NCBI GenBank assembly: GCA_963658695.1
Contig: CAVKRN010000014.1
Coordinates: 1 to 41,005 of the forward strand
From: CAG-791 sp963658695
Lineage (GTDB): Bacteria; Bacillota; Clostridia; Lachnospirales; Lachnospiraceae
Length of the DNA stretch: 41,005 bases
Direction: 5' to 3'
In this document: piece by piece, positions 15,019 to 23,500 of the stretch
Position numbering within the stretch: position 1 is the stretch's first letter
Layout of the letters: every line of letters begins with the position of its first letter
The notes under the pieces: model-generated
Told to the model about the DNA's origin: nothing
Databases searched by the model: none
The model's input: only the letters and a program-made list of their open reading frames with translations
Program-made: the position numbers and the translations under genes

Positions 15019-16131
15019 TTAGTTGCAGATGGTCTTCTCTGTCTCTTTATCGAATACGTGAACCTTCTCAGTATCGATTGCGAACTGTACCTCGGAGCCC
15101 GGACGAGCCGTTGTCTTCGGATCAACTCTTGCAGTTACCGGTGTCTCGTTTACATCAAAGTACAGGAATACTTCGGCACCGAGAAGCTCGTATACGTTCA
15201 CCTTTGCCTTGAACACTGCGTTGGACTTTGCAAGATCGTCTGCATCATCCGACAGATTCTCCGGACGGATACCCATAACAACGGTCTTTCCATCATAGCC
15301 GCCATCAATCAGAGCCTTAGACTTTGCTGCATTCAGCGGAACCGTTACAGAGCTACCAATCTGCAGGCTAGCCTGTGCACCGTTAACCTTAACAACTGCA
15401 TCCAGGAAGTTCATCTGCGGAGATCCCATGAATCCTGCAACGAACAGGTTCTGCGGAAGATCATACAGGTGCTGAGGAGTATCTACCTGCTGAACCACGC
15501 CGTCCTTCATAACGACGATTCTGGTTCCCAGAGTCATAGCCTCTGTCTGGTCATGTGTAACGTAGATGATGGTGGTGCCCAGTCTCTGGTGAAGCTTTGC
15601 AATCTCAGATCTCATCTGAACACGAAGCTTTGCATCCAGGTTGGAAAGAGGCTCATCCATCAGGAATACCTTCGGATTACGAACGATAGCACGTCCCATT
15701 GCAACACGCTGTCTCTGTCCACCGGAAAGAGCCTTCGGCTTACGATCCAGCAGGTTAGTCAGATCCAGAATCTTTGCTGCGTTGCGAACCATCTTGTCGA
15801 TCTCATCCTTCGGAACCTTGCGAAGCTTCAGTCCGAATGCCATGTTATCGTATACAGTCATGTGCGGATACAGAGCATAGTTCTGGAAAACCATGGCGAT
15901 ATCGCGATCCTTGGGCTCGACATCGTTCATAACCTTTCCGTCAATCTTCAGAGTACCGGAGGAGATATCCTCCAGACCAGCCACCATACGAAGAGTAGTG
16001 GATTTTCCGCATCCGGAAGGTCCTACGAAGATGATGAATTCCTTGTCTTCAATTTCCAGATTGAAATCCTTAACAGCCTCAAAGCCGTTGGGATATTTCT
16101 TATAGATGTGCTCCAAACTAAGACTTGCCAT
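15019..16131 (-). CDS. ugpC: Sugar ABC transporter ATPase, UgpC/MsmK/MsmX type
   Basis: A MalK-like ATPase that energises carbohydrate importers. The 370 residues show Walker A FVGPSGCGKST (37-44), FQNYALYPHMTVYDN, signature LSGGQRQRVAMGRA, Walker B VFLMDEPLSNLDAKLR and switch HDQTEAMTL, followed by the TOBE-type regulatory domain. The start is set at ATG 16131 (MASLSLEHIYKKY): AGGAGG is 8 bases away, whereas the ATG two codons earlier is only 2 bases from it. No permease or binding-protein genes are adjacent, so it is an orphan ATPase, as known for MsmX/MsmK proteins that serve several importers. Confidence 0.95.
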   Translation of the reverse strand: MASLSLEHIYKKYPNGFEAVKDFNLEIEDKEFIIFVGPSGCGKSTTLRMVAGLEDISSGTLKIDGKVMNDVEPKDRDIAMVFQNYALYPHMTVYDNMAFGLKLRKVPKDEIDKMVRNAAKILDLTNLLDRKPKALSGGQRQRVAMGRAIVRNPKVFLMDEPLSNLDAKLRVQMRSEIAKLHQRLGTTIIYVTHDQTEAMTLGTRIVVMKDGVVQQVDTPQHLYDLPQNLFVAGFMGSPQMNFLDAVVKVNGAQASLQIGSSVTVPLNAAKSKALIDGGYDGKTVVMGIRPENLSDDADDLAKSNAVFKAKVNVYELLGAEVFLYFDVNETPVTARVDPKTTARPGSEVQFAIDTEKVHVFDKETEKTICN

Positions 16132-16344
16132 TTTCATTTCCTCCTAATACTGCGGGCCTTGCCCCGCATCGACGACTGTATTTAGTATATGGGAAAGCCC
16201 CCGACGACGCTATGACCTAAATCCACAAAAAAAAGTAGAATCTGTTGGCATTCGCACCGTCAGGGGCTTCTCAAAAAAGCCTTTTTGGCTATTTTGTTCA
16301 GTTATTTGGCCATTTTATAGGCAGTTCGTACAGTTGCAGTCCTC

Positions 16345-17052
16345 TTATTTCCCTGCCATCTCTTCGTTCAAAACACGATACGCCTCTTCCTTCTGCGCCT
16401 CGCTTTCTTCCTCCGGCAATTCTTCCTTTTCCGGCTCAAAATCCGAAAACGGCTTGCTGGCAAGAAGGCAAACGACATAACCGGGCGCCACAAGGCCGAA
16501 CAAAAGCACAATGGGGAAGATCTGCGGCACAGCCAGGATCGAAAGAACAGCAATCACCACTGCCGCAACCCAAATCAGTCCCATGGCAAGCGTTCTCGGA
16601 AATTTAGCTATCGCCAGAAGACAGGAATTCTTTACTGTCGTTTTTACCGTGTTGATGAAATGACTCTGCAACGGAAACACCCACTGTAAAAGCAGGTAAA
16701 GCATAATAGAAACCGCAATTACAAGGTACTTCAGCACCTTCGGAAATGCCTCCGGCGCCTGTCGGAACATCAAAAAATCCAATGCAAGCACGGCAATCAC
16801 CGCCAGCATGATGAGCCACTCCCCTGTAGCCTGCTTAAAATTGGCCTTAAACTCGCGGAAGAACGGTTTCACAACATACCCTTCCTCCTTTCTTGCCCAT
16901 TTCAGCTCCACATAATACATCGCTGTCAGCGACGCCCCCGCCGTCACAACCGGAATGCATAGCAGCAATGTCAGGATATTCAGGATCATCATGTCCGCCA
17001 GGCGTGATAGTCCTCGCATCAAAGGGCTTTCCATATCAAATATCTTTCCCAA
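16345..17052 (-). CDS. YesL-like (DUF624) membrane protein
   Basis: 235 residues with about five hydrophobic segments: MMILNILTLLLCIPVVTAGA, WLIMLAVIAVLALDFLMF, YLVIAVSIMLYLLLQWVF, LIWVAAVVIAVLSILAV and FPIVLLFGLVAPGYVVCLL. The opening, SPLMRGLSRLADM, followed by LLCIPVVTAGAS and a MYYVELK motif, is typical of DUF624/YesL proteins, often found near sugar ABC transporters. The tail is acidic. The start is TTG 17052 with AGAGGA seven bases before; an ATG six codons later is an alternative. No reaction is known for the family. Confidence 0.85.
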   Translation of the reverse strand: MGKIFDMESPLMRGLSRLADMMILNILTLLLCIPVVTAGASLTAMYYVELKWARKEEGYVVKPFFREFKANFKQATGEWLIMLAVIAVLALDFLMFRQAPEAFPKVLKYLVIAVSIMLYLLLQWVFPLQSHFINTVKTTVKNSCLLAIAKFPRTLAMGLIWVAAVVIAVLSILAVPQIFPIVLLFGLVAPGYVVCLLASKPFSDFEPEKEELPEEESEAQKEEAYRVLNEEMAGK

Positions 17053-17148
17053 TTTTATATCCTCTTCCTTTCCGTACGAAGGTCTCCTGTCCCCTCGTCT
17101 ATGCTCTCCAGCCCCTCACTGTAAGTTCGTTTTCGTAAAACGCACTGC

Positions 17149-17604
17149 TCACCCCAAAATACCATCCAGAAAATCCTGAATCTGTTCCCGCATCATCTGG
17201 ATCAGGCTCTTTTTTACTTTTTCAGTTTCCTTCTGCAGCGCATCATTTACTGCCTGCGTTGCTGTATCCTGCGCATCCGTGACCTTCTCCATCACGCTTT
17301 CTGTCACTGAGTCCCGAAGGCTGTCCACATGCTCCATGACATCTGCATTTCCGGTAATATCCGACCATATGCGAATAGGAGAAAGTCCCATGTCCTCCAG
17401 TTCATCCAAGGCCTGTCTGAAATATACCTTCTCCTGCTGAATGCGAGAGTCTTGCCCTTGCTCCTGCGTCAACACCCCCAATTCAGCAGCTGCTGCCGGA
17501 AGCGGCATAGAAAAGGAAACCGCCTGGATCGCAAAAGCAGCAACAAGAAGCAGCAGCGGCCTCTTTATCGCCTGCTCCTTTCGCCTCTTTCTTTCTCTCA
17601 GCAA
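17149..17604 (-). CDS. Small secreted or membrane-anchored protein, unknown
   Basis: 151 residues, not recognised. A basic N-terminus (RERKRRKEQAIKR) and a hydrophobic segment ending SMPLPAAAA (about 16-40) look like a signal peptide with an AxA-type cleavage site. The rest is hydrophilic and largely helical, with a coiled-coil-like stretch (VTESVMEKVTDAQDTATQAV). The start is TTG 17604 with GGAGG seven bases upstream, overlapping the metG stop region by 7 bp, so it is probably co-translated with metG. The first part after the signal (FRQALDELEDMGLSPIRIW) gives no functional clue. Confidence 0.7.
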   Translation of the reverse strand: MLRERKRRKEQAIKRPLLLLVAAFAIQAVSFSMPLPAAAAELGVLTQEQGQDSRIQQEKVYFRQALDELEDMGLSPIRIWSDITGNADVMEHVDSLRDSVTESVMEKVTDAQDTATQAVNDALQKETEKVKKSLIQMMREQIQDFLDGILG

Positions 17605-19610
17605 ATCTCGCCTCCGTCTGCCATCTCTTTCTCCGGCTCCGGTGTCATAAGTGCCAGATTACCGTCCGCATCCTCCGCGCAAAGGAGCATGCCCTCGGAT
17701 AAAACACCCGCCAGCTTGGCCGGTTTCAGATTGCAGACAACCGCAACCTTCTTGCCCACCATCTCCTCCGGTTCATAATATTTGTGAATGCCGGACACAA
17801 TCTGCCGCATTTCCGAGCCGATTCGAACCTGTGAGCACAAGAGCTTTTTGGAACCCTTAACCGCTTCACACTTCACGACCTGACCGACGCGAAGCTCCAC
17901 TTTTCCAAAATCATCAATCGAGATTTCCGGCTTATGGTCAACCGGCTTCTCCGACGGTTCCGCCGTTCCTTCCTTCTTGCTGTCCCCCAGCTCACCTCTT
18001 GCCGCTGCTGCCGCTGCCTCCGCCTTCTGCTTTTCAACGATAACAGCAACCTTCGCCATAACTTCCTTCTCATCCAGTCTTGCGAACAGGATCTCCGGAT
18101 CCGAGGTTACCTTGTTGCCGGAAGGGTACAAGCCAAAGGTTTCCAGCGTGTCAAAGGAACGAAGCGATGTATTAAGCTGTCCCATGATCTTATCTGCAGT
18201 CTCCGGGAGGAACGGCGCAAGAAGTGATGTTCCAATCACAATTCCCTCCGTCAGATTATACAGGACGGTTGCCAGACGGTCCTTTTTCTCCGCATCCTTA
18301 GCAAGGTTCCACGGCTCCGTCTCATCAATGTATTTGTTCAGGCGCTTAAACACAGAAAAGATTTCCTTCAGTGCATCGGCAACCCGAAGTTCTGCCATAT
18401 CTTCCTCAACCTTGGCATACGCACCCGTCACGACCGCTTTCAGTTCCTCATCCACCGGCTCCTGTGCGCGACGATCCGCAACGATTCCGTCAAAATACTT
18501 ATTCGTCATGGAGATCGTGCGCTTCACAAGGTTCCCAAGAGTGTTCGCAAGATCGGAGTTGATGCGTTCCACGCAAAGCTCCCACGTAATGACACCATCA
18601 TTCTCATACGGCATCTCGTGCAGTACAAAATAACGGACCGCGTCCACACCAAAGAGCTCCGCCATGTCATCTGCGTAGATCACATTTCCCTTCGACTTGG
18701 ACATCTTCTCACCGCCCTGAAGCAGCCACGGATGACCAAAGACCTGCTTGGGTAACGGCTCGTCCAGCGCCATCAGGAAAATCGGCCAGTAAATCGTGTG
18801 AAACCGGATGATATCCTTTCCGATCAGGTGGAGGTCCGCCGGCCAGTACTTGCGGTACAGGTCACCATGATTTCCTTCTGCATCATACCCGATTCCCGTG
18901 ATATAGTTGGTCAGTGCATCCAACCATACATACACTACGTGCCCCGGATCGAAATCCACAGGAATCCCCCACTTGAAGCTGGTTCTGGAAACGCAAAGAT
19001 CCTGAAGTCCCGGCAGTAAGAAGTTATTCATCATCTCATTCTTGCGGGAGACCGGCTGAATAAACTCCGGATGCTCATTAATGTAGTCAATGAGACGCTG
19101 CGCGTATTTTTGCATGCGGAAAAAGTATGCATTCTCATTCTCTTCATGCACGGGTCCGCCGCAAACCGGGCACTTTCCTTCATCTACAATCTGAGAAGCC
19201 GTATAGAATGCCTCGCACTCCGTACAGTACATTCCCTTGTACTGTCCCAGATAAATGTCTCCCTTGTCATAGAGCTTTTTGAATATTTTCTGAACCTGCC
19301 GCTCGTGATCCTCGTCCGTTGTCCGGATAAAGCGGTCGTATGAGATATTCATGAGATCCCAAATCCGGCGAATTTCTCCGGCAACCTCATCCACAAACTG
19401 CTTCGGCGTTTTCCCGGCCTGTGCGGCCCGCTCCTCTATCTTCTGCCCGTGCTCATCGGAACCGGTCTGAAAATGAACATCATAGCCATCCGCCCGCTTA
19501 TAGCGTGCAATGCTGTCCGCCATGATAATTTCATACGTGTTACCGATGTGCGGCTTACCGGAGGTATAGGCAATTGCCGTTGTAATGTAATAGGGTCCCT
19601 TATTCTGCAT
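17598..19610 (-). CDS. metG: Methionyl-tRNA synthetase
   Basis: Charges tRNA-Met. The 670-residue product has the class I motif TSGKPHIGNTYE, a zinc knuckle with four cysteines (MYCTECEAF .. GKCPVCGGP), KMSKSKGN, an anticodon-binding helical domain, an Ala/Glu-rich linker, and a C-terminal EMAP/Trbp111-type domain (DDFGKVELRVGQVVKCEAV). The start is ATG 19610, with GAGGAGA eight bases upstream; in-frame codons further upstream would encode the structured leader. It is downstream of map, a pairing of two methionine-related functions. Confidence 0.97.
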   Translation of the reverse strand: MQNKGPYYITTAIAYTSGKPHIGNTYEIIMADSIARYKRADGYDVHFQTGSDEHGQKIEERAAQAGKTPKQFVDEVAGEIRRIWDLMNISYDRFIRTTDEDHERQVQKIFKKLYDKGDIYLGQYKGMYCTECEAFYTASQIVDEGKCPVCGGPVHEENENAYFFRMQKYAQRLIDYINEHPEFIQPVSRKNEMMNNFLLPGLQDLCVSRTSFKWGIPVDFDPGHVVYVWLDALTNYITGIGYDAEGNHGDLYRKYWPADLHLIGKDIIRFHTIYWPIFLMALDEPLPKQVFGHPWLLQGGEKMSKSKGNVIYADDMAELFGVDAVRYFVLHEMPYENDGVITWELCVERINSDLANTLGNLVKRTISMTNKYFDGIVADRRAQEPVDEELKAVVTGAYAKVEEDMAELRVADALKEIFSVFKRLNKYIDETEPWNLAKDAEKKDRLATVLYNLTEGIVIGTSLLAPFLPETADKIMGQLNTSLRSFDTLETFGLYPSGNKVTSDPEILFARLDEKEVMAKVAVIVEKQKAEAAAAAARGELGDSKKEGTAEPSEKPVDHKPEISIDDFGKVELRVGQVVKCEAVKGSKKLLCSQVRIGSEMRQIVSGIHKYYEPEEMVGKKVAVVCNLKPAKLAGVLSEGMLLCAEDADGNLALMTPEPEKEMADGGEIC

Positions 19611-19653
19611 TCTGTAGTTCTCCTCGTGTCGCAATGGTGTTTCATACCACATA

Positions 19654-19710
19654 CGACAGTCCTGATACATCAGCGATCTATGTACTTACCGTACAAACGG
19701 CGGACTGTCG
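19654..19710 (-). promoter_or_regulatory. Structured metG leader: three-way junction
   Basis: In the metG 5' region CGACAGTCC and GGACTGTCG (19702-19710 and 19654-19662) form a perfect 9-bp closing stem. Inside are hairpin CCGT-TTGT-ACGG (19689-19700) and hairpin TACAT..ATGTA (19666-19684). The element ends about 44 bases before the start codon. No T-box specifier loop or terminator is visible. It may be a regulatory leader or a protein-binding site; I cannot match it to a known riboswitch. Confidence 0.45.
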
Positions 19711-19752
19711 CCAAATAAAATTGCTTAGCTCTGAATAGTTACATTTCAAGGC

Positions 19753-20637
19753 TCAATAGGTCAGTATCTCACAGCCGGTTTCAGTGACCAGCACCTGAAC
19801 CTCCCGCTGTGCTGAAGGCTTTCCGTCTGCTGTATAAATCGACCAGCCGTTGTCCTCATCCTGAAAGATCTCATCCGTTCCCATGTTCACCATCGGTTCA
19901 ATGGTAAAGCACATCCCCGGCACCATCAGCATCTCTGTCCCCGGCGCGGAAACGTAGCTTACAAAAGGATCCTCATGAAACTCCAGACCGCATCCATGCC
20001 CGCCAATCTCCTTCACCACACTGTATCCATGATCCAATGCGTGCTGATGGACGGCATGTCCCATATCACCAAGGAAGGTCCACGGTTTCACCATTTCAAT
20101 CCCCTTCTCTACGCATTCATAGGTGACTTGGACCAGCTTTTTCCAATCCTCCCGGACATTCCCCAGCATGTACATACGGGAGGAATCCGAAAAATAGCCA
20201 TTAAGAATGGTGGAGCAATCCACATTGACAATGTCACCGTCCCTCAAAACGACATCCTTGCTGGGAATACCGTGGCAAACCTGATCATTGACCGACGTGC
20301 AGACGCTCTTGGGATATCCCTCATAGTGAAGGTCCGCCGGAATACCGCCCATTTTCACCGTTGTATTGTACACGATATCGTCGATTTCCTGCGTGGTCAT
20401 CCCGATATGAATTTTATCCCCGATCTCATCCAGAACAGCGATGTTTATTTTAGCACTTTCCCGGATACCCTCAATGTCCTTTGGCGTTTTGATGATGCTT
20501 CGATCCGGTACAATATGGCCTTTCCGTTCGTATTCACGGATCCTCTCATCAAAATCCATGTGGCAGGCCTTATACTTTCTGCCGCTGCCGCACCAGCAAG
20601 GTGCATTGCGGTCAATCTTGGTCATATGCTGCGTCAT
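19753..20637 (-). CDS. map: Methionine aminopeptidase type I with SEC-C motif
   Basis: Removes N-terminal Met from nascent proteins. The 294-residue form starts at ATG 20637; the longer open frame reaches into rpe and is rejected. A SEC-C zinc motif, NAPCWCGSGRKYKACH (C14, C16, C25), precedes the pita-bread fold, as in many clostridial MetAPs; it probably helps ribosome association. Metal ligands are in NVDCSTILNGYFSDSSRMY, EIGGHGCGLEFHEDP, FTIEPMV and REVQVLVTE. The Shine-Dalgarno is weak or distant. A second in-frame ATG lies four codons on. Confidence 0.94.
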   Translation of the reverse strand: MTQHMTKIDRNAPCWCGSGRKYKACHMDFDERIREYERKGHIVPDRSIIKTPKDIEGIRESAKINIAVLDEIGDKIHIGMTTQEIDDIVYNTTVKMGGIPADLHYEGYPKSVCTSVNDQVCHGIPSKDVVLRDGDIVNVDCSTILNGYFSDSSRMYMLGNVREDWKKLVQVTYECVEKGIEMVKPWTFLGDMGHAVHQHALDHGYSVVKEIGGHGCGLEFHEDPFVSYVSAPGTEMLMVPGMCFTIEPMVNMGTDEIFQDEDNGWSIYTADGKPSAQREVQVLVTETGCEILTY

Positions 20638-20674
20638 ATTGCTTTTCGTCCGTCCTTTCTGCTGCCGTAGGTAT

Positions 20675-21370
20675 TCAGAGTTCCTCTCGATTCCGATACT
20701 CCAGGCAGCCCTCACTGCGGCTGCGGAAATGATCCATGAAACAAGCTGTGTTCTGCCGTACATCACCGTGATAAATCGCAGACCCTGCGACAATGACATT
20801 CGCCCCGGCGTCCAACACAATATCAACATTGTCCCGGACAATACCGCCATCCACCTGAATGTCGGTATCCAGATTCAGCCTGTTCAAAAGTGCCCTCGCT
20901 TCGCGGATCTTCCGGGTACTGGTTTCTATGTATTTCTGACCGCCGAATCCCGGCTCAACCGTCATAATCAGAAGCATGTCAATCCGTTCCAGATACGGAA
21001 GGATCTCCTGTATAGGTGTAAACGGCTTGATCGCCAGTCCCACGCGCTTTCCCTGCTCGCGAATGGCAGCGATCACCGCTCCTACGTCCGGTGCCGCCTC
21101 CAGATGAAAGGTAATGCCGTCCGCCCCGCAGTCAGCAAAATTCTTAATATACCTCTCCGGATCGCGCACCATAAGATGCACATCCAGAAACTGCTCTGTC
21201 TGTTTGCGAATACTGCGGATCACCGGCATCCCGAAGGAAATGGACGGAACAAACATTCCATCCATAACATCGATATGCACCCATGGTGCCCCGGCCTCTC
21301 TTGTTTGCGCAATCTGTTCCCCAAGACAATTAAAGTCTGCTGCAAGTATTGATGGAGATAGCTTAATCAT
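20675..21370 (-). CDS. rpe: Ribulose-phosphate 3-epimerase
   Basis: Interconverts ribulose 5-phosphate and xylulose 5-phosphate. The 231-residue TIM barrel begins MIKLSPSILAADF, the standard start, at ATG 21370 after AAGGGGAAG. Metal and catalytic residues lie in WVHIDVMDGMFVPSISFG, DVHLMV, the MTVEPGFGGQ loop, QVDGGI and VAGSAIY. A short C-terminal extension rich in Arg/Glu follows. It is downstream of tktA-tktB and upstream of map on the same strand. Confidence 0.96.
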   Translation of the reverse strand: MIKLSPSILAADFNCLGEQIAQTREAGAPWVHIDVMDGMFVPSISFGMPVIRSIRKQTEQFLDVHLMVRDPERYIKNFADCGADGITFHLEAAPDVGAVIAAIREQGKRVGLAIKPFTPIQEILPYLERIDMLLIMTVEPGFGGQKYIETSTRKIREARALLNRLNLDTDIQVDGGIVRDNVDIVLDAGANVIVAGSAIYHGDVRQNTACFMDHFRSRSEGCLEYRNREEL

Positions 21371-21426
21371 GGGTCTTCCCCTTCCGTCCCCCCTTGGACA
21401 ATGGATTCCCTTAATACCGCCGATAA

Positions 21427-21454
21427 CCCGAGGCTCCTTTGACAGAACCTCGGG
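21427..21454 (-). other. Inverted repeat between tktB and rpe
   Basis: CCCGAGG (21427-21433) and CCTCGGG (21448-21454) form a 7-bp stem with a 14-base loop. On the minus strand no T-run follows, so it is not a standard terminator. It could modulate rpe expression or mRNA processing. Confidence 0.35.
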
Positions 21455-21540
21455 CTGAATATTACCGCATTTTGTGCTCATCCGGAACTCCCCCGCGAAA
21501 TTCCCGATGAATCAACCGATGCAGAACCTCTGATAAACCG

Positions 21541-22482
21541 TTATGCCTTTACAAAAGCCAGTGTCTTGGCCGCAATGCCTGCTCCGTCCAATCCATACTT
21601 CTTCACAAGCTCGCCAGCCGTTCCGGACTCACCGAAGCGATCCTCAATTCCAACGCGGCAAAGTCTGGTCGGAAGCTTTTCAGAAAGGACCTCTGCCACG
21701 GCTCCGCCAAGTCCGCCGATGATACTGTGCTCCTCTGCCGTCACCACCTTACCGGTCTTGGCTGCAGATGCAAGAAGGAGCTCCTCATCGATCGGCTTAA
21801 TTGTGCAGATGTTAATAACCTCTGCGTCAATGCCCTCGCCCTTGAGAATCTCTGCTGCATCCAGCGCTGCTGCAACGCAAATGCCGGTTGCAACGATGGT
21901 CACATCCTTGCCTTCCTTCAGGAGCTTGCCTTTTCCGATTTCAAACTTGTAGTCTGCATCGTTGAAAACAGGAACCGCATACCGTCCAAAACGCATATAC
22001 ACCGGTCCAACATAATCTGCTGCTGCCTTTACGCAGGCTCTTGCCTCAATGTCATCCGAGGGGCTCATAACAACCATACCCGGAATGGTGCGCATAAGAG
22101 CAAGATCCTCATCACACTGATGGCTGGCACCGTCCTCACCAACGGTAATGCCTGCATGGGTTGCTCCGATTTTCACATTCAGATGCGGATACCCGATGGA
22201 ATTGCGAACCTGCTCATAGGCACGTCCGGCAGCAAACATTGCAAACGTGGATGCAAACGGCACCTTTCCTGCTGCCGCAAGTCCTGCAGCAATGGTCATC
22301 ATATTGCCTTCTGCAATACCACAGTCAAAAAAACGCTCCGGATATTTTTTAGCGAAGTAAGAGGTTCTGGTGGAAGCCTTCAGGTCTGCGTCCAGAACGA
22401 CGATATCGGGATGGTCAGCGCCAAGCTCCTCCAATGCGTGTCCGTAGCTCTCACGAGTTGCGATCTTCTTAACGTCAGCCAT
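21541..22482 (-). CDS. tktB: Transketolase, C-terminal subunit
   Basis: The pyrimidine-binding and C-terminal half of a split transketolase, 313 residues. Motifs include ATRESYGHALEEL, FFDCGIAEGNMMTIAAGLA with the catalytic glutamate, FAMFAAGRAYEQVRN, HAGITVGEDGASHQ, and VTAEEHSIIGGLGGAVAE in the C-terminal domain. The ATG overlaps the tktA stop as TAATG, so the two chains are probably made in equal amounts. Transketolase moves two-carbon units between pentose and hexose phosphates. Confidence 0.95.
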   Translation of the reverse strand: MADVKKIATRESYGHALEELGADHPDIVVLDADLKASTRTSYFAKKYPERFFDCGIAEGNMMTIAAGLAAAGKVPFASTFAMFAAGRAYEQVRNSIGYPHLNVKIGATHAGITVGEDGASHQCDEDLALMRTIPGMVVMSPSDDIEARACVKAAADYVGPVYMRFGRYAVPVFNDADYKFEIGKGKLLKEGKDVTIVATGICVAAALDAAEILKGEGIDAEVINICTIKPIDEELLLASAAKTGKVVTAEEHSIIGGLGGAVAEVLSEKLPTRLCRVGIEDRFGESGTAGELVKKYGLDGAGIAAKTLAFVKA

Positions 22483-23324
22483 TACTCTGCCTCCTTTTCC
22501 AGTTCTGCATCTACTGCAGCAAATTCCTCCATTGCAATTGCATACTGCTCGTCATTCGGTGCCACGCCGTGCCATGCTGCCTGATTCTCCATATAGGAGA
22601 CGCCCTTGCCCTTTACAGTCTTTGCAATGATTGCCGTCGGCATGCCCTTGGTGGCACGAGCCTCTGCAAACGCAGCCCGAATCTCATCAAAATCATGTCC
22701 ATTGATATTGATGACATGGAAGTTGAAGGCCTCAAACTTTTTATCAATCGGATACGGATTATTAACCTCAGAGATATCTCCGTCAATCTGAAGATTGTTA
22801 TTGTCTACCACTACGCAGAGATTGTCCAGTTTCTTCGCCCCTGCGAACATGGCGGCCTCCCAGACCTGTCCCTCTTCCAGCTCGCCGTCACCAAGCAGCG
22901 TATAAACGCGGAAATCCTTCGCATCCACCTTCCCTGCAACTGCCATGCCAACCGCCGCGGAAATGCCCTGTCCCAGCGATCCAGAGGACATATCCAGTCC
23001 CGGAAGATATTGCATGCTGGGATGTCCCTGCAATCTTGTCCCAAGCTTACGGAAGGTCTTCAGCTCCTCTACCGGAAAATATCCCTTATGCGCCATTGCG
23101 GAATACAACCCCGGGCAGGTGTGCCCCTTCGACAGAACAAAGCGGTCTCTGTCCGGATTGCCGATCAGCTCCGGTCCGACATTCATTTCTTCAAAAAACA
23201 GATACGTGTACAGATCCGCCGCAGATAAGGATCCGCCCGGATGTCCCGCCTGTGCGGAGTAAACCGCTGTCACGATTCCCTTGCGGATTTCGTTGGCAGT
23301 TTTTTTCAGCTCCAGATTTTTCAA
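22482..23324 (-). CDS. tktA: Transketolase, N-terminal subunit
   Basis: The ThDP-pyrophosphate-binding half, 280 residues. Motifs: SAQAGHPGGSLSAADL, DRFVLSKGH, GSLGQGISAAVGMA, and the ThDP motif GDGELEEGQVWEAA .. NNLQIDG. The start is TTG 23324, because AAAGGAGG lies eight bases upstream and the encoded KNLELKKTANEIRKG matches the family N-terminus; longer in-frame starts have no ribosome site. It forms one enzyme with tktB. A 177-bp gap separates it from araD. Confidence 0.95.
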   Translation of the reverse strand: MKNLELKKTANEIRKGIVTAVYSAQAGHPGGSLSAADLYTYLFFEEMNVGPELIGNPDRDRFVLSKGHTCPGLYSAMAHKGYFPVEELKTFRKLGTRLQGHPSMQYLPGLDMSSGSLGQGISAAVGMAVAGKVDAKDFRVYTLLGDGELEEGQVWEAAMFAGAKKLDNLCVVVDNNNLQIDGDISEVNNPYPIDKKFEAFNFHVININGHDFDEIRAAFAEARATKGMPTAIIAKTVKGKGVSYMENQAAWHGVAPNDEQYAIAMEEFAAVDAELEKEAE

Positions 23325-23500
23325 CTCGTTTTCCTCCTTTACACTGTGCCCGTCACCGCTCCCGACCACCTGAAAATGTCACCGAGCATTTCCAGCCATC
23401 AAGAACGATATGGGCGTTAAACCGTTACACTATCTCTCCCGGGTCTGTGCTGCACTGCTGCAGCCTCTTTACAAGCCCGTATGATTCCCTATAAGAGCAT

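Noticed and set aside
14824..16185. Plus-strand 453-codon frame opposite the ABC ATPase gene
   Set aside because: It is a mirror of the strongly conserved ATPase on the minus strand. Its product shows no domain and is rich in Leu/His/Cys.
17101..17148. CGTTTT/AAAACG palindrome between the small secreted protein gene and the YesL-like gene
   Set aside because: Only six base pairs, with no T-run after it, so I do not call a terminator.
19611..19752. T-box riboswitch before metG
   Set aside because: The spacer is only 142 bases, with no specifier loop, no T-box sequence and no terminator/antiterminator pair. A smaller three-way junction is seen instead.
20638..20850. N-terminal extension of methionine aminopeptidase
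   Set aside because: It overlaps the end of rpe in another frame and has no family similarity. The SEC-C motif lies just after ATG 20637.
23446..23461. GCTGCA/TGCAGC hairpin between araD and tktA as a terminator
   Set aside because: A perfect 6-bp stem, but no following T-run on the minus strand, and the genes appear to form one pathway unit.
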